A DNA stretch of 64,000 bases from Alisma plantago-aquatica (GCA_963693085.1 OY856409.1:660716591-660780590), one strand, 5' to 3'; shown: positions 1 to 10,918, counted from the stretch's first letter. Numbers and translations are program-made. Notes: generated by a model not told the origin, from the letters alone.

Positions 1-1
1 A

Positions 2-745
2 GCTGAGATAGAAGCCAACGGAGGCGGATGGTCGGGAACAGGCGAGGATCAGACTGGGCAGCAGTTGACGGACAAACGGCACACTCAGCCTACGAGGGAT
101 GCGGGGCACAGCAGGTGGATGGAGGAGAACCGCGGAGACGAGGGTCTCGTTGCTCACACAGCTGCGACAGGGGCGGTCGGCACCACTCAAGGCACAACGT
201 CTTCTGAGAGGCCAAGAGAGGAGGTTCGCGTTCGGACGCATGGTCCAGGAGGGGGGGCGAAGACTTGCGGGCATGCCATGACTGAAGGTACGGAGCATGA
301 AGGGGTTGCTATTCCTACGGGCACACCTGTTATTCTCGATGGCAATGGAGGGGGGGCTATGGGAACCTTGGGCGAGGAGGTAGAGAGTGGTGGAGAATCG
401 GGGGGATGTTTGGCTCTTGGGACCAACTGTGTGGGAAGAGCAAGACCTGATATCCTCATGGGGGCGAAGGGTGGAAGGAAGAAGATAGGAAGGGGGAGGG
501 GGAGAAGCCTGGGGAAGTTAGAAAGGAGGGAAAAGAGTACGATTGTGGAGAGGGGAACGGGGACTGGAGGTGGTTGTTACAAGATGGGGGGGAAAAGAAA
601 CAGAAGGGAAGAGGATGGTGTCCTCGAAGGGTTAGCTGTGGCAGAGGTGCACGGGGAAAAAAGAAGGAAGCAGGAGGGCCTGGGAGTTCCTATCACTCTT
701 TTAGTAGCGGGTACTGGCGAGGACCAGACCCATGAACAGCCATGA
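2..745 (+). CDS. LINE ORF1, C-terminal part (partial at the left edge)
   Basis: Reading frame 2 is open from the first bases to a TGA at 743-745 (about 247 codons), so the true start lies to the left. The visible part is low-complexity, rich in Gly, Glu, Arg and Lys, with basic clusters near the end (for example GGKRNRRE and GEKRRKQEG). Plant LINE ORF1 proteins are RNA-binding proteins that often end in such a basic tail after their conserved domains. No CCHC knuckle is visible here, and the conserved part is probably upstream. The stop overlaps the ORF2 start as ATGA (742-745). The assignment rests mainly on position and composition. Confidence 0.6.
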   Translation, partial: AEIEANGGGWSGTGEDQTGQQLTDKRHTQPTRDAGHSRWMEENRGDEGLVAHTAATGAVGTTQGTTSSERPREEVRVRTHGPGGGAKTCGHAMTEGTEHEGVAIPTGTPVILDGNGGGAMGTLGEEVESGGESGGCLALGTNCVGRARPDILMGAKGGRKKIGRGRGRSLGKLERREKSTIVERGTGTGGGCYKMGGKRNRREEDGVLEGLAVAEVHGEKRRKQEGLGVPITLLVAGTGEDQTHEQP

Positions 746-2457
746 AAATCCTATGCTGGAACGTCCAGGGCTTGGGCAGCCCTGGGACGATTGACTCTCT
801 GAGAAGGCGGTCTTGGAGAGAGTTTCCCGATATAGTCTTCGTCATGGAGACTATGTGCAGAGGGGGAGACCAGGAGGTGGTGAAGAGGAGATGTGGTTTT
901 GACGCAGGGTTTTATGTGGACAGCAGAGGCAGGTCGGGGGGTTTGGGTTTATGGTGGAGAGGTGATGACGTGAGGATAAAGTCTTTCTCGGACCATCATA
1001 TAGAAGCGGAGGTGGGTGTGGAAGGCAGTCCGGACTGTTTCTTTTTTGTGGGAATGTACGGGTGGGCGGCTACACAGGAGAGGCGACGTACGTGGGAGTT
1101 GATGGAGGAGGTATGTGCTCAGACTAGGGGTCCTATTCTGCTAGGAGGTGACTTCAATGAAATTCTTTCTCATGAAGAGAAGAAAGGAGGACAGCCGAGG
1201 AATGAATGGCAGATGAGCAACTTCAGGGAGGCGATTGACAATTGCCTTCTAACGGACTTGGGATCCACGGGGTGCAAATTTACTTGGAAGCGTGGCTTAC
1301 ATGAGGAGAATCTCATTCTGGAAAGGCTTGATCGTTTTTTGGCTGACAGGCAATGGTGCGAGAATTTTAATGTGAGACGGGTTAAGAATTTTCCTATTCT
1401 CAATTCGGACCATGGACAGATTCTTCTGTGGGCGGAAAGAGGAGGTACGGGCAGAGGTTCTTATGAGAAAAAATTCAGATTTGAAACCTTCTGGTTATCT
1501 TCCCCGGAATGCAAAGCGGTGGTGCAGCAGGCTTGGAACACCAATGCGGACTTGGGTTTAAAAGGTCAGACGGATAGCTGCGCTGAGAGTCTTTCTAAAT
1601 GGGCAGATGGAAAGTACGGGAACATCAAGAAGAGACTGGCAGAGACGGAAAAAAAGCTTGTTAGCGCTCAAAATCGGCCACCTTCCGATGATATGTTGAA
1701 AGAATGTACAGAGATAGCACATGAGCTGCAGGAGTTACAGCGCCTGGAGGAAAGCTACTGGTTGGCAAGGGCTAGGACCAATGAAATGAGAGACGGAGAC
1801 AAGAATACAAAGTACTTCCACCACAAAGCAAGTCAACGGAAACGGCGCAACATGATTCAGGGTCTCTTCAAGGAGGATGGTAGCTGGCATACTGAACAAG
1901 ATTCGATTGCTGAAATTATCTCTTCGTACTTCAACTCTCTCTTCGCCATCTCAGCCCCATCCGGAATGGAGGAGTTCATTGCTGATATGCCGGGTGTTAT
2001 TTCTGACGAGAATTTCCCACGTCTCAACCAGGCACCGACGGAGACGGAGGTATGGCAGGCTCTTAATCAAATGCATCCCAATAAAGCTCCTGGTCCAGAT
2101 GGGATGAAGGCTATTTTCTACCAGAAATTTTGGGAGGTGATCAAAGCCAGTCTGTTGTCTTTCATTAGCAGATGGTGGAAAGGGGAGGAGACTATGGAGG
2201 ATATGAATGAGACTGATATTGTATTGATTCCCAAAATGAACAGCCCGGTTCGGATTTCTGAGTTTCGCCCCATAAGCCTTTGTAATGTCTCGTACAAAAT
2301 CATCACAAAAGTGTTGGCGAATAGGATCAAGCCGCTGTTGAATGACATTATTTCTGAGAACCAAAGCGCCTTTGTGAAGGGGCGGATGATCACTGACAAT
2401 GCTCTTATTGCCTATGAGTTGTTCAACACGATGAAGCACAAGAAGCGGGGGAGATAA
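742..2457 (+). pseudogene. LINE ORF2, first segment: AP-like endonuclease and start of reverse transcriptase
   Basis: The protein starts MKILCWNVQGLG, the usual start of plant LINE ORF2. Endonuclease motifs are present: N7, E36 (VMETM), D137 and N139 (GGDFNE), and S222-D223-H224 near the domain end. A linker follows, then the N-terminal RT blocks, with APGPDGM, IPKMNSP, FRPISLCN and QSAFVKGR. The endonuclease nicks the target for primed reverse transcription. The ORF stops at TAA 2455-2457 in the middle of the RT; the same frame continues immediately after, so one nonsense change is the only lesion here. The start at 742 is chosen for family similarity and the ATGA overlap with ORF1. Confidence 0.93.
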
Positions 2458-4479
2458 GGTTTGATGGCTCTCAAACTCGACATGAGCAAGGCATATGACC
2501 GGGTGGAATGTGCTTTTCTGGAAAAGGTTATGAGGAAGATGGGGTTCCCGGATGTTTGGAGGAATAAGGTGATGGAGTGTGTGTCCAGCGTATCCCACAA
2601 GATCATCGTCAATGGCAAAAGGAGAGGCACTGCAACCCCTACAAGAGGTCTTCGCCAAGGTGATCCCATCTCCCCCTATCTCTTTCTTTTTTGCGCTGAA
2701 GCTCTCTCTTTCTCTCTTTCCAAAGCAGCACAGGACAACAAAATCCATGGCACGAGAATTTGCAGGCAGGCGCCAAGGGTCACTCACCTTTTCTTTGCAG
2801 ACGACAGTATTATTTTCACAAGGGCAACCTCAGAAGAATGCTCCGCTTTAGCTGAAATTTTCAGCCAATACGAGAGGGCATCTGGACAGAAAATTAACTA
2901 TGAGAAGACGGAGGTTTCCTTTAGTGCAAATGTTTCTGTGGAGAGACGGGAACTGATCAAGGACCGACTGCAGGTTAGAGAGGTGGATAAGCATGAGAAG
3001 TATCTTGGACTCCCCACAGTCATTGGGAGATCTAAGAAAGCTGTTTTTGCTGCGATAAAGGATAGAGTGTGGAAGAAAGTTCAGGGGTGGAAGGAGAAGT
3101 TTCTCTCGAGGCCGGGGAAGGAGGTACTCATTAAGGCGGTTATCCAAGCTATTCCCACATATCTTATGAGTGTCTTCAAGATTCCGGATGGTTTGGTTGA
3201 CGAGATCCAGGCGATGATGGCTCGGTTTTGGTGGGGGTCGACGGAAGGGGATAGGAAGATACACTGGATGAGTTGGGAGAGGCTATGCAAGCCCAAGGAG
3301 AGTGGAGGGATGGACTTTAGAGATATGAAGGTCTTCAACCAAGCCTTGCTAGCCAAACAGGGATGGAGATTGGCGGTCCATGGTGAGTCTTTTGCAGCCC
3401 GGATTTTGAAGGCAAAATACTACAGGTCCTCTTCTGTTTTGCATGCAAGAATGGGAGGTAGTCCTAGCTACACTTGGAGGAGCATTTGGGGGGCGCTGCA
3501 GCTGGTCAAGGAGGGAATGAGATGGAGAGTGGGAGATGGGAAGGACATTCACATATATAGGGATAGGTGGATCCCTCACTTGGGTGGCACGGTACATAGG
3601 TATTTGGTGAGTGGCTCGGAAGAGTACAACTGGGTGAGTGATTTGATTTGCCCAGTGACGAAAGGTTGGAGGAGGGAGGCGGTAGAAGAGTGCTTTCCCA
3701 GTCATCTTGCGAGGGCTGTCCAAAACATTCCACTTCCACGGTGGCCTGTGGAGGATAGCCTTTTTTGGGACAAGGAAAGCAATGGGATTTTTTCGGTTAG
3801 GAGTGCTTACCAGCTCCTAAGGTCGGGGGAGGACATATGGGAAGGGGAGCAAGAGGAAAGATGGAGAAGGCTATGGAAAGAAAGATGGCCACCGAAATTA
3901 AAACATTTCATCTGGAGAGCTTTGAGAAATATCCTTCCTACTATGACGGAGCTGCAGAGGAAGCAGGTGACTGCAGTTGAGGGCTGTCACCACTGCGGGC
4001 AGCGTGAGGACTTGACGCACGTCCTGCTCCGGTGCGAGATAGCTAGGAGAATCTGGGCTACAGGTGAGTTCGACTGGTTGGGACAGATGGACCTTCATGA
4101 CGTGGGGAGTTTTGTGGACAGCCTTCTGGATGAGGGGAACGACAGGCGCAAAGAGGAGGGCGCGGCGCTTCTATGGGTTACGTGGACAGCAAGGAACAAA
4201 TATGTCTTTGATGAGCATCCTCCTTTTCTCCCGGGCTTAGCAGCGAGCTTCATTGACATTGTTAGGAGATACACACAGTACCATGCAGCCGTCAGCAGAG
4301 GAAGCGACTCCCCGATCGATTCGGCTCCTTCTTCAGACAGCGTAGCTTGGCGCCGCCCCCATCGGGCTGCGTTAAAATCAACACGGATGCCTCCATCTCT
4401 CAGACGGGTGATGGTGGTTGTGGTGCAGCTATACGGGATGACCATGGATGCCTATTGTGGACTTTCCAGTGTCGTTTAG
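2458..4479 (+). pseudogene. LINE ORF2, second segment: reverse transcriptase core and zf-RVT region
   Basis: This is in the same frame as the first segment, directly after its stop. RT motifs run in order: LDMSKAYDRVE (first catalytic Asp), RGLRQGDPISPYLF, then FADD at 2794-2805 (the catalytic Asp pair) and KYLGLP. A typical plant-LINE stretch with FWWGS and IHWMSW follows, then the zf-RVT region with PPKLKHFIWRAL and a C-x2-C...H-x4-C arrangement (CHHCGQREDLTHVLLRC). All visible RT catalytic residues are intact. Reading leaves the family frame near 4350-4360, in a C-rich run, where about one base appears to be missing; the tail to the stop at 4477-4479 is out of frame. Confidence 0.92.
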
Positions 4480-4829
4480 TACAGCCATACTCGGTGCTTA
4501 GTGCGGAGGGTGTGGCTGTCCTGAAAGGCATGCAGCTTGCGCTTGGAAAAGGTTATACGGACGTCATTGTGGAGACGGATTGCCTTACTCTGGTTGCGGC
4601 TGTGAAGAAGGGAGATGGAGGACGTGGTTATGAGCACTTCATTGTCAAGGACATCTCTGAGCTATCTTCTCTTTTCTTGTCTTTCAATTTATGTTTTGTT
4701 AGGAGGCAAGGTAATAGGGTAGCTCATGCCTTGGCCTCACCCGCTTGTCATCTTGTTAACCCCATCTCTCGTGGAGAGGGGTTTGAGGATCAGATCCGTG
4801 CACTTGTTGTAAATGATTTGATCACGTAA
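4347..4829 (+). pseudogene. LINE ORF2, third segment: RNase H domain
   Basis: This lies in frame 0, shifted relative to the RT segment. It carries the plant LINE RNase H signature: VKINTDAS (first Asp), SAEGVAVLKGM (Glu), VETDCLTLV (Asp) and, near the end, RRQGNRVAHALA. RNase H removes RNA from the RNA/DNA hybrid during insertion. No ATG is needed because it is the C-terminal end of ORF2, cut off by a frameshift near 4350-4360. It ends at a TAA about 20 bp before the 3' UTR and A tail. Confidence 0.9.
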
Positions 4830-4864
4830 TAAAATGGCAGGCGCCCTTTATCAAAAAAAAAAAA
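4830..4864 (+). other. LINE 3' UTR and poly(A) tail
   Basis: A very short 3' UTR follows the ORF2 stop. It contains an AATAAAA signal-like string right at the stop and ends in 12 A at 4853-4864. The sequence then turns AT-rich and non-coding. This fits the 3' end of an L1-type insertion. Confidence 0.8.
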
Positions 4865-5842
4865 GGCAATGTCGTCTACTATTCCTTGGATAGTAATGAT
4901 ATATAGAATTGGAGAATGTCTGTTTCTAAGGGAGGAGTCTTTTACTACTTCTCATTAACGTTAAGTAATATGAATTACAATATGGTAAATGTTATATCTT
5001 ATACACGGTATTTTAAGTTGCTGGTAATAGTCAGACATATACACTAGAAAAAGAGTGGAAAAGGCAAACGGGTAGACGACAGCGTGTACGCCGTGTAGGC
5101 TATCTGGAAAATTCAAAAGTTATTCCTACTGCAGTGCCCCTGTAACTTTTTGGCTGGTAAACCAACTCTTACTACAAAGGCTACTCGAGGAGAACCTGCT
5201 GGGAAAATTGGGAGAATTTTGAAAGAAAAAATTTGAGAGAAGATTGAGAGCCGGCAACCACCTGCTGCCAAGCAACCAAAGCGGTACCTGATTCAGTATA
5301 CAAGAGGAAGAGAGGTGGTCGTAGGTAGCGCTAGATGAAGTAAAGACAATTTGTAGCGAGTACCCACGACTGTCCGTCGTATAGGGGAAGTAAGATTCCG
5401 TAATACACTGATAATGCTCAAATGATGCAAAAAGTAAGAAGGCAAGATAGTAGACAACGAAGACACAGTAAAGTTTATGGCAACTGTGCAATCAAGCGGA
5501 ATCCAAGCAGAAACTTGAAAGAACCTATCAAAATTTGTCGAACCCAACGCAACTAAAACACACTCTCGACAAGAGGCGTACCTGGCCATCGCTGGCAAAT
5601 ATGAAAGTAGCTTCCGACGCCGCTATCAAATGCATCCTCTTGCCGACGGTTCGCCTCCAACTTCGTCCTTCTCAGGGCCTCAAGTGGTTCACCTGTATTT
5701 CTTCGGACTACCGTCACCATCTTACAACTTTGTACTTATCAATGACAATAAGGACTAATCTGTGATTCGCAAAAATGTCTGCAAAAATTACACAAAAGAT
5801 CGAGCAGCTTTGGGAAAAAAATTACAAATTTAATCCAAAACA
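4865..5842. other. AT-rich spacer, nothing assigned
   Basis: I see no coding region, RNA gene or repeat boundary that I can support. Short ORFs on both strands between 5126 and 5765 look random: Ser/Phe-rich with no motif. Confidence 0.5.
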
Positions 5843-6006
5843 GCTCGTTATATATAGTATAGATGTTTGAGTTTTTTCCAAATCCCCCCGCTCCTTTCCC
5901 AAAGTTCCTAAATATCCCCTCCATTTTACTGAATTGCTATCAACCCCCATTCTTGTAACTTAATTGCAAGCATCCCCTAATTAAACTATTCCGCCACCTG
6001 TTGTTA
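5843..6006 (+). repeat. Left inverted-repeat arm of the 5843-9202 element
   Basis: A pyrimidine-rich arm with CCCCCCGCTCC, CCCCTCCATTTTACTGAATT and TGTAACTTAATTG. It pairs, as reverse complement and with mismatches, with 9013-9202. Confidence 0.6.
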
Positions 6007-7073
6007 CATGGTATGCAGCCTTTTTTATTTTCCAATTGCGTCGACTCATTTTTTTTTCTGATTCCGGCGCTCTTTCACCCTTTATTTTTTAATTCCTTAC
6101 ATATATTATATTGTGTTGTATTGTATTATATTATATTAATAAGTTAAGATATATTGTAACAATATTTTACTTCGCGTAGATATTGGCTTAATTGGTAAAC
6201 AAAGCTAAATGCGTTCTAGTCCCTTAGGAGAAGAATTTAAGAGAGAAATTTTACGTCTTGCACACCCATTAGGGGTTAGTATTATGAAAAAAATCCTTGA
6301 CAAGCACATAATTAAGCATTTATTTTTAGTTATTATTTTAATAATGTACATAGAACGGGGTTACTTGTTAGCACGAGTCTGGTCATACAATTTGCTCTAT
6401 TGGAGTGTCCAATAGAGCCATACTTGTAAGAGGATCATTGACATCAAAATTATTAATCATTAATTGCTAACTATAATATATTTTGTAAGTAAGGATTGGT
6501 TTCTATAATCTTTGAATTCTTGGTGTATCTCAGTTGGATGTTTAATTAAAATGGATTTAATCCATTGATAAATTAATTTTAGGTAGTTTAAAGTTGCAAC
6601 AACATTCGAGTTGACATAAAATTATCAGATTCAAAACTAGACATGTTTCATGTACATTTAAAATTATATAAAAAATGTGATATTAGACTTTGGATTGGAT
6701 TTCTAATGCCATATTTGATATCAAAATTCTAAATATAAATTACTATTTTATCTGACCCGAAAAGAATATCAATTCAAAAATTATATGCACAGATCTTTGT
6801 GTAGATACATGTCTAGTGTTGAATCTAGGACTCGTAATGGAGTTTGGGTTGAACGGGTCCTATTTTGGGTCAGATAAAATATACTCAAACAGAACCCAAT
6901 CTGAAATTCATTTTGAGTCCTACTTGCTCGTCCCAACCTCAAAATTCATTTGCAGGTCTGACCTAATGGACCCATTAAGCCCAAAAATAACATATTGTAT
7001 GCAAATCAGAAAAAATCCAAAATATCCGAAAAACCCAAAACATAAATCCAAAAAAAAATATTAGACCCCGAAT

Positions 7074-8456
7074 CAGTGGTGGACTGAGGTGGAGGTCACC
7101 TGAGGCCATGGCCTCACCCTCCAGTAGCCACACAACCAATAATGAAGATTGATTTCGCATCTGGCCTCACCTGAGCGTGGCGAACTGTATAGCACATGAT
7201 TCACTTTAGTATCATGAAGCTTGGTGGCACAACCACGTTGAGAGAAAAAATTGAGAAAAATCATTTCAGAAATTAAGAGGACGGAAGTGGAGACATAAAA
7301 TGAGGGGAGAGATAAAGAGTCGGAGTTACATAGAGAGATAAGGTGATAAAATTTTATGACAATAAATTGGGTGGAAACAACGAAAATGACATTCGTAGCT
7401 ACGGACAAATATTGATGGCCCGGTTACTAGCCTCTAATCTTTGAAGGGTTAATCATCCGAGACCCATCACATTCTCTTGTCTCTTACAATCACTGCATCA
7501 CACTACTTTCATACATTGGCCGGTCCATTTACTGTGAATAATGGAATATAAAATCACTATAAGAAGAGGGGTAGTATTAATGTCTTAATGAAGATATAAA
7601 AGGATAAATGGATAAAGAGAGAGGAGATGGAGTATGAAGGAGAAAGGGACATCATTGTTGTTGTTTCATACAAAATGCATTAGCCGATAAATATATGGTC
7701 TGATTTCTCACATTCTAGTTTAGATAAAATAAACAAATGAATAATTATAGAGTCATCAGTTCAACTAAGTTTAACACTATGATACATAATGTACAAATCA
7801 GATCTAGGTATGTACCCAAAAACTACCCAAATATGCAATATTATGTGGATCAATGTGTATACATATAGCTATGTGTATCTACTACGTATGTTAATGTATA
7901 TTTATGAAAACATGGCTAATTTGACTTCGCAATGCAATAATGGCTCAATATTAACTGTTGTAATTGTATTTTTTGAGTAAACAATAATAACATTTATGCA
8001 CATATCATACACAATAATACACGTAACAAAACAGATGATGTTTCCTATTATTGGCCTTCTGGAAATTGTAACGTAAAAAAGATAAATGTGGTAGTCATCA
8101 AACTATATGTAACATTATGCAAAAAATACACTAAGCAATATAGATGTGATATGGTCATTATTGATTGCTAGTTAGCCGTTACAAAACCACTATATAATAG
8201 AGGTTTGTAGATTATTATTAAGATTTTATGGGTCTCAAAAGTGTGATATATCATATTTCATGTATCTTTTTTCTAATATCAACATGCTTTTGTTTTCCTT
8301 CTTAATTTCATTAAAATTCAAATAGATCTAGTCTTTCACTACCATAATGGTTATGTGCTACTATTCATTTAACCAATATTAACAATTACTATGGTCTAAG
8401 AAAAAAATCTATAATGGGTCACCCTCACCCAATCTTTATTCCTGGGTCCGCCACTG
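7074..8456. mobile_element. hAT-like non-autonomous DNA transposon, nested
   Basis: The left end reads CAGTGGTGGACTGAGG and the right end, reverse-complemented, CAGTGGCGGACCCAGG, a 16-bp inverted repeat with 3 mismatches. CAGTGGCGGA-type ends are common among plant hAT-type and related small elements. The 8 bp outside each end are CCCCGAAT and CCCAAAAT, matching at 6 of 8, which fits a decayed 8-bp hAT target duplication. The 1.38 kb between has no transposase ORF. Confidence 0.6.
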
Positions 8457-8583
8457 CCCAAAATTGCTACAAAATCGTTGGTTAATTATCATTTAAGAAG
8501 CAAAGACTTGTATAAGCTATCATAAGATATTAACCGTATTTTTATATTTGTGTGTGTTAAGATTTAATATGGCTACAGTATGG

Positions 8584-8585
<2 letters not shown>

Positions 8586-8634
<49 letters not shown>
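8586..8634. repeat. (TA)n microsatellite
   Basis: About 24 uninterrupted TA dinucleotides. The ORFs crossing it are Tyr/Ile runs with no coding meaning. Confidence 0.95.
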
Positions 8635-8638
<4 letters not shown>

Positions 8639-9012
8639 AATATAATTTTGAGCCTATCGGGTTTTGTAGATCGAGGATTACAAACGAGGACCCAAACCAT
8701 AAATAATTTTGGGATTTTCTGATTCGGGTCATTTCAAATTATGTTGAGAAAATCAAGACATGAACCCGCCTTAGAGTGGTCGTGCGGGTCAGGTTTGATT
8801 TTGTCGGTCCTAGATGAGTCTGATAGCTTTATGTCGACTTGAATGTTTATACAACTTACAACTATGTGAAAATGGTTTTTCTACATTATTTTATAATTAT
8901 AAGGTATCTTATTTAAGAATAGAATGTAATATATGTACTGAAGTAAGAATTGAAAGTTAAGGTAGAGAATAAATAAAAAAGAATCATCGTAACAAAAAAT
9001 AGAAACAATCGT

Positions 9013-9202
9013 GTTCCATTAAGAGTGGGTGACGGAACCATTCAAATGGGGGGGGCTATTTTGAATTAAGTTAGAGGAATGAGGGTTGTTAGGAATTCGA
9101 TAAAAAGGAGGGGTATTCATGAATTTTGAGAGAAGAGAGGGAGGTTTTGGGAAAAAAGTAGTTTCCCATCCGCTGTCCCATCCGGAACTCTAGAAAACGA
9201 GC
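9013..9202 (-). repeat. Right inverted-repeat arm of the 5843-9202 element
   Basis: A purine-rich arm (GGGGGGG, AATTAAGTTAGAGGAATGAGGG, then GGAGGGGTATTC) that is the diverged reverse complement of 5843-6006. It is slightly longer because of insertions near the outer edge. Confidence 0.6.
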
Positions 9203-9431
9203 CCAACAACACTTCTGAGAGATACTTCACCTGCAGGCAATTTTTGCATTGCAGTCCATGTAAAATCCATACAAAGTCCATGAAAAATGAATATAATATA
9301 ACCACTCCCCATAGATATTAATTATGACATCTAATTCCACCACAAATTGCAAAAAATATTTAAGTTCAAATTTTCCTTCATTGCTAGTTCCTTCTATTCT
9401 TTTACAGTATTCAAATTCATATTTGTACAGA
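9203..9431. other. Short spacer, nothing assigned
   Basis: AT-rich, between the right inverted-repeat arm and the copia 5' LTR. No gene or motif was recognised. Confidence 0.5.
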
Positions 9432-9767
9432 TGTATAGTAGTAATTGTTGACTTGAGAGTTATACATTGCCCATATTTTGATAATGACTTAATCATTCCA
9501 TTCCTATGTATCTAATATGTTTGTTGAAGATTGATTTTAGGCTTTAGGTACATGAAAAGGATCAAATCATACAAGCCCTAGCTTGTTCAAGTCAAATGCA
9601 ATACAAGTGTGCATTTTGGAAAATCATTCCAAATGACCTTAGATAATTTTTGTAATCACTTATATTGATGATATGATTTGTAACTAAGATGAGGAAAAAT
9701 CAAGGACACCTAATTCCATGTTTTAATCACTCAAATGTCAAATTTAGAAAATGTGTCACAGGTTGTT

Positions 9768-9990
9768 TATCGATCGAGTTGGAAATTTGACCGATCCTAT
9801 GATAGAGTTTCTGAAGATGACCCATCAGTCGAGTTGCACACTCACAGAACTCGACCGACCGACTCACTGAGCAAACTAATTTTAGCTCATCGGTCGAGCT
9901 CCCCAGAACAAACTCGACTGATAGTTTCAAAATTGACTTTGTCATTTAGTGGACTGGGCGAGTTACCTTTATTGAAACTCGATCGAATGT
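9768..9990 (+). repeat. CGATCGAGTT / AACTCGACCGAT inverted-motif cluster in the LTR
   Basis: Variants of a half-site (TCGATCGAGTT, CAGTCGAGTT, CGGTCGAGCT, GGCGAGTT) alternate with reverse-complement-like partners (TTGACCGATC, AACTCGACCGACC, AACTCGACTGATAG, AACTCGATCGAA), giving potential hairpins of GC-rich sequence within an AT-rich LTR. The position, upstream of the TATA box, fits U3 regulatory DNA. Confidence 0.6.
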
Positions 9991-10124
9991 ACTCTACGGA
10001 AAATGCAAAAAAAGTGATTATAACCGTTGGTGAGTTGTTTTGGGCAAAAATAGATCTGTTCCATCTTGGAAAATGGCTATATTTCGACCCTAAGTGATCT
10101 CACATTCAAGGGAACACCCCCAGC

Positions 10125-10133
10125 TATAAATAG
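10125..10133 (+). promoter_or_regulatory. TATA box of the copia LTR promoter
   Basis: TATAAATAG lies about 780 bp before the LTR end. It is conserved in the solo LTR (reverse complement at 28522-28531) inside the shared context CAGCTATAAATAGGACCCC, which supports it as the U3/R boundary promoter. Confidence 0.7.
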
Positions 10134-10465
10134 GACCCCTTGGAGTTCATTCCAAGTTTGCTCATTCATGCTATTCTAAGTCCTTACTATAATTGAGTGT
10201 GTTGCAACTCCTTGAGCTCCTATGTCTCTCTAGTTTACACTTCATTTTGTGATTATGAGTGAGATAGGCCAGTTGTTAGAGAGCTACTTCCTTGTGCTTG
10301 TAAAGCTCTCAATCCATTTCATCTTCCCTACCCCTTTCCTCCATAAAGCAAAGGTGAAGCAAGCTACTCCGAGTGAAGGTGGAGTTGTTGATGTTCTTCT
10401 TCAAAGTTGAAGAAGAGGTGAAGATCTTATCCAGGTAAAGGAGAAGGCAAAGGCTGAAGATTTAA

Positions 10466-10610
10466 GAAGAGTGGGTAAACTCTTGAAGGTGGAAAACTTG
10501 TCCAAGAGTAGGTAAGACCTTAGAAGAAGGCTGAAGACTCTTGGCAAAGTGGGTAAGTCCTTGGTAAGGTGGAAGAATCTTTGTGTTTGGATGGGTAAGT
10601 CCTTTGGTGG
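10466..10610 (+). repeat. Imperfect tandem repeat with GGGTAAGTCCTT units in the LTR R/U5 part
   Basis: Units of roughly 40-45 bp repeat GTGGGTAA(A/G)TCC, a GAAGG segment and GAAGACTC. The solo LTR at 27970-28260 carries more and different copies of the same unit, so copy number varies between family members. Confidence 0.65.
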
Positions 10611-10906
10611 TCTTGTGATGTAACTCTTATTGGTGAATATATAGAGAAAAGCAATTGCAAAGTCCTAGAGGTTGACCTCTCTAGGTAGTGGACTGACTCT
10701 CTCCTAGTTTGGAGAGTGGAACCACTCTAAATGGCCTTGTCAAGTACTTGCTATTAATTCCTCTCATCCTTGCTATGCTTGTTAGTTTGGACTTCAAATT
10801 GCACTTAAGTTGTTGGTTTTGATTGATATAATTTGAAGGTCTAATCTATCTTGTGAGAATTTTTGAAGCTCAATGCACCCCCATCTAGAGCCCTAGATCC
10901 AACAAG

Positions 10907-10918
10907 TGGTATCAAAGC
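10907..10918 (+). promoter_or_regulatory. Primer-binding site, initiator tRNA-Met type
   Basis: TGGTATCAAAGC sits two bases after the LTR end. It matches the usual plant PBS TGGTATCAGAGC with one change. It primes minus-strand DNA synthesis. Confidence 0.85.

Larger units (their letters stand above)
1..4864 (+). mobile_element. LINE (L1-type non-LTR retrotransposon), 5' end outside the window
   Basis: The order is ORF1 tail, ORF2 endonuclease, reverse transcriptase, zf-RVT zinc-binding region, RNase H, then a run of 12 A at 4853-4864 that marks the 3' end. An RNase H after the RT is usual for plant L1-type LINEs. The element is GC-richer than the AT-rich DNA right after its A tail. Damage is light: one in-frame stop (2455-2457) and one frameshift near 4350-4360, so it is a fairly recent insertion but cannot make full ORF2 protein. 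The 5' end and target-site duplication lie outside the window. Confidence 0.93.
5843..9202. mobile_element. DNA-transposon-like element with long terminal inverted repeats, non-autonomous
   Basis: The sequence at about 5843-6006 recurs in inverted orientation at about 9013-9202. Matching blocks include GCTCGTT at the outer edge, a T/C-rich block (TTTTTTCC, then CCCCTCC), GAATT, CATTC, TAACTTAATT and an A/G-rich inner block. The arms are about 160-190 bp and diverged by substitutions and small indels. Long inverted repeats of this kind are typical of Mutator-like elements. No transposase reading frame is present. Flanking direct repeats are unclear (CCAAAACA on the left, CCAACAAC on the right), so the superfamily stays open. 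A second element (7074-8456) is inserted inside. Confidence 0.6.
9432..10904 (+). repeat. 5' LTR of the copia element
   Basis: The right end is fixed by ...CCTAGATCCAACA followed by the PBS, and by the identical end of the second LTR at 18774. The left end (TG at 9432) was placed by homology to the solo LTR at 27652-29293, read on its - strand; it is uncertain by a few tens of bases. It contains a palindrome-rich block (about 9768-9990), a TATA box (10125-10133) and a repeated GGGTAAGTCCTT block (10466-10610). Confidence 0.75.

Noticed and set aside
5126..5598. Two overlapping - strand ORFs of 101 and 121 codons
   Set aside because: Ser/Phe/Leu-rich, no recognisable motif, no splice or promoter support.
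6816..7064. GGGTC/GACCC-rich stretch here and at 8640-8830 as an inverted pair
   Set aside because: They share composition and short words, but I could not align them beyond that.
8520..8732. ORF through the TA repeat
   Set aside because: Mostly Tyr-Ile from the microsatellite.
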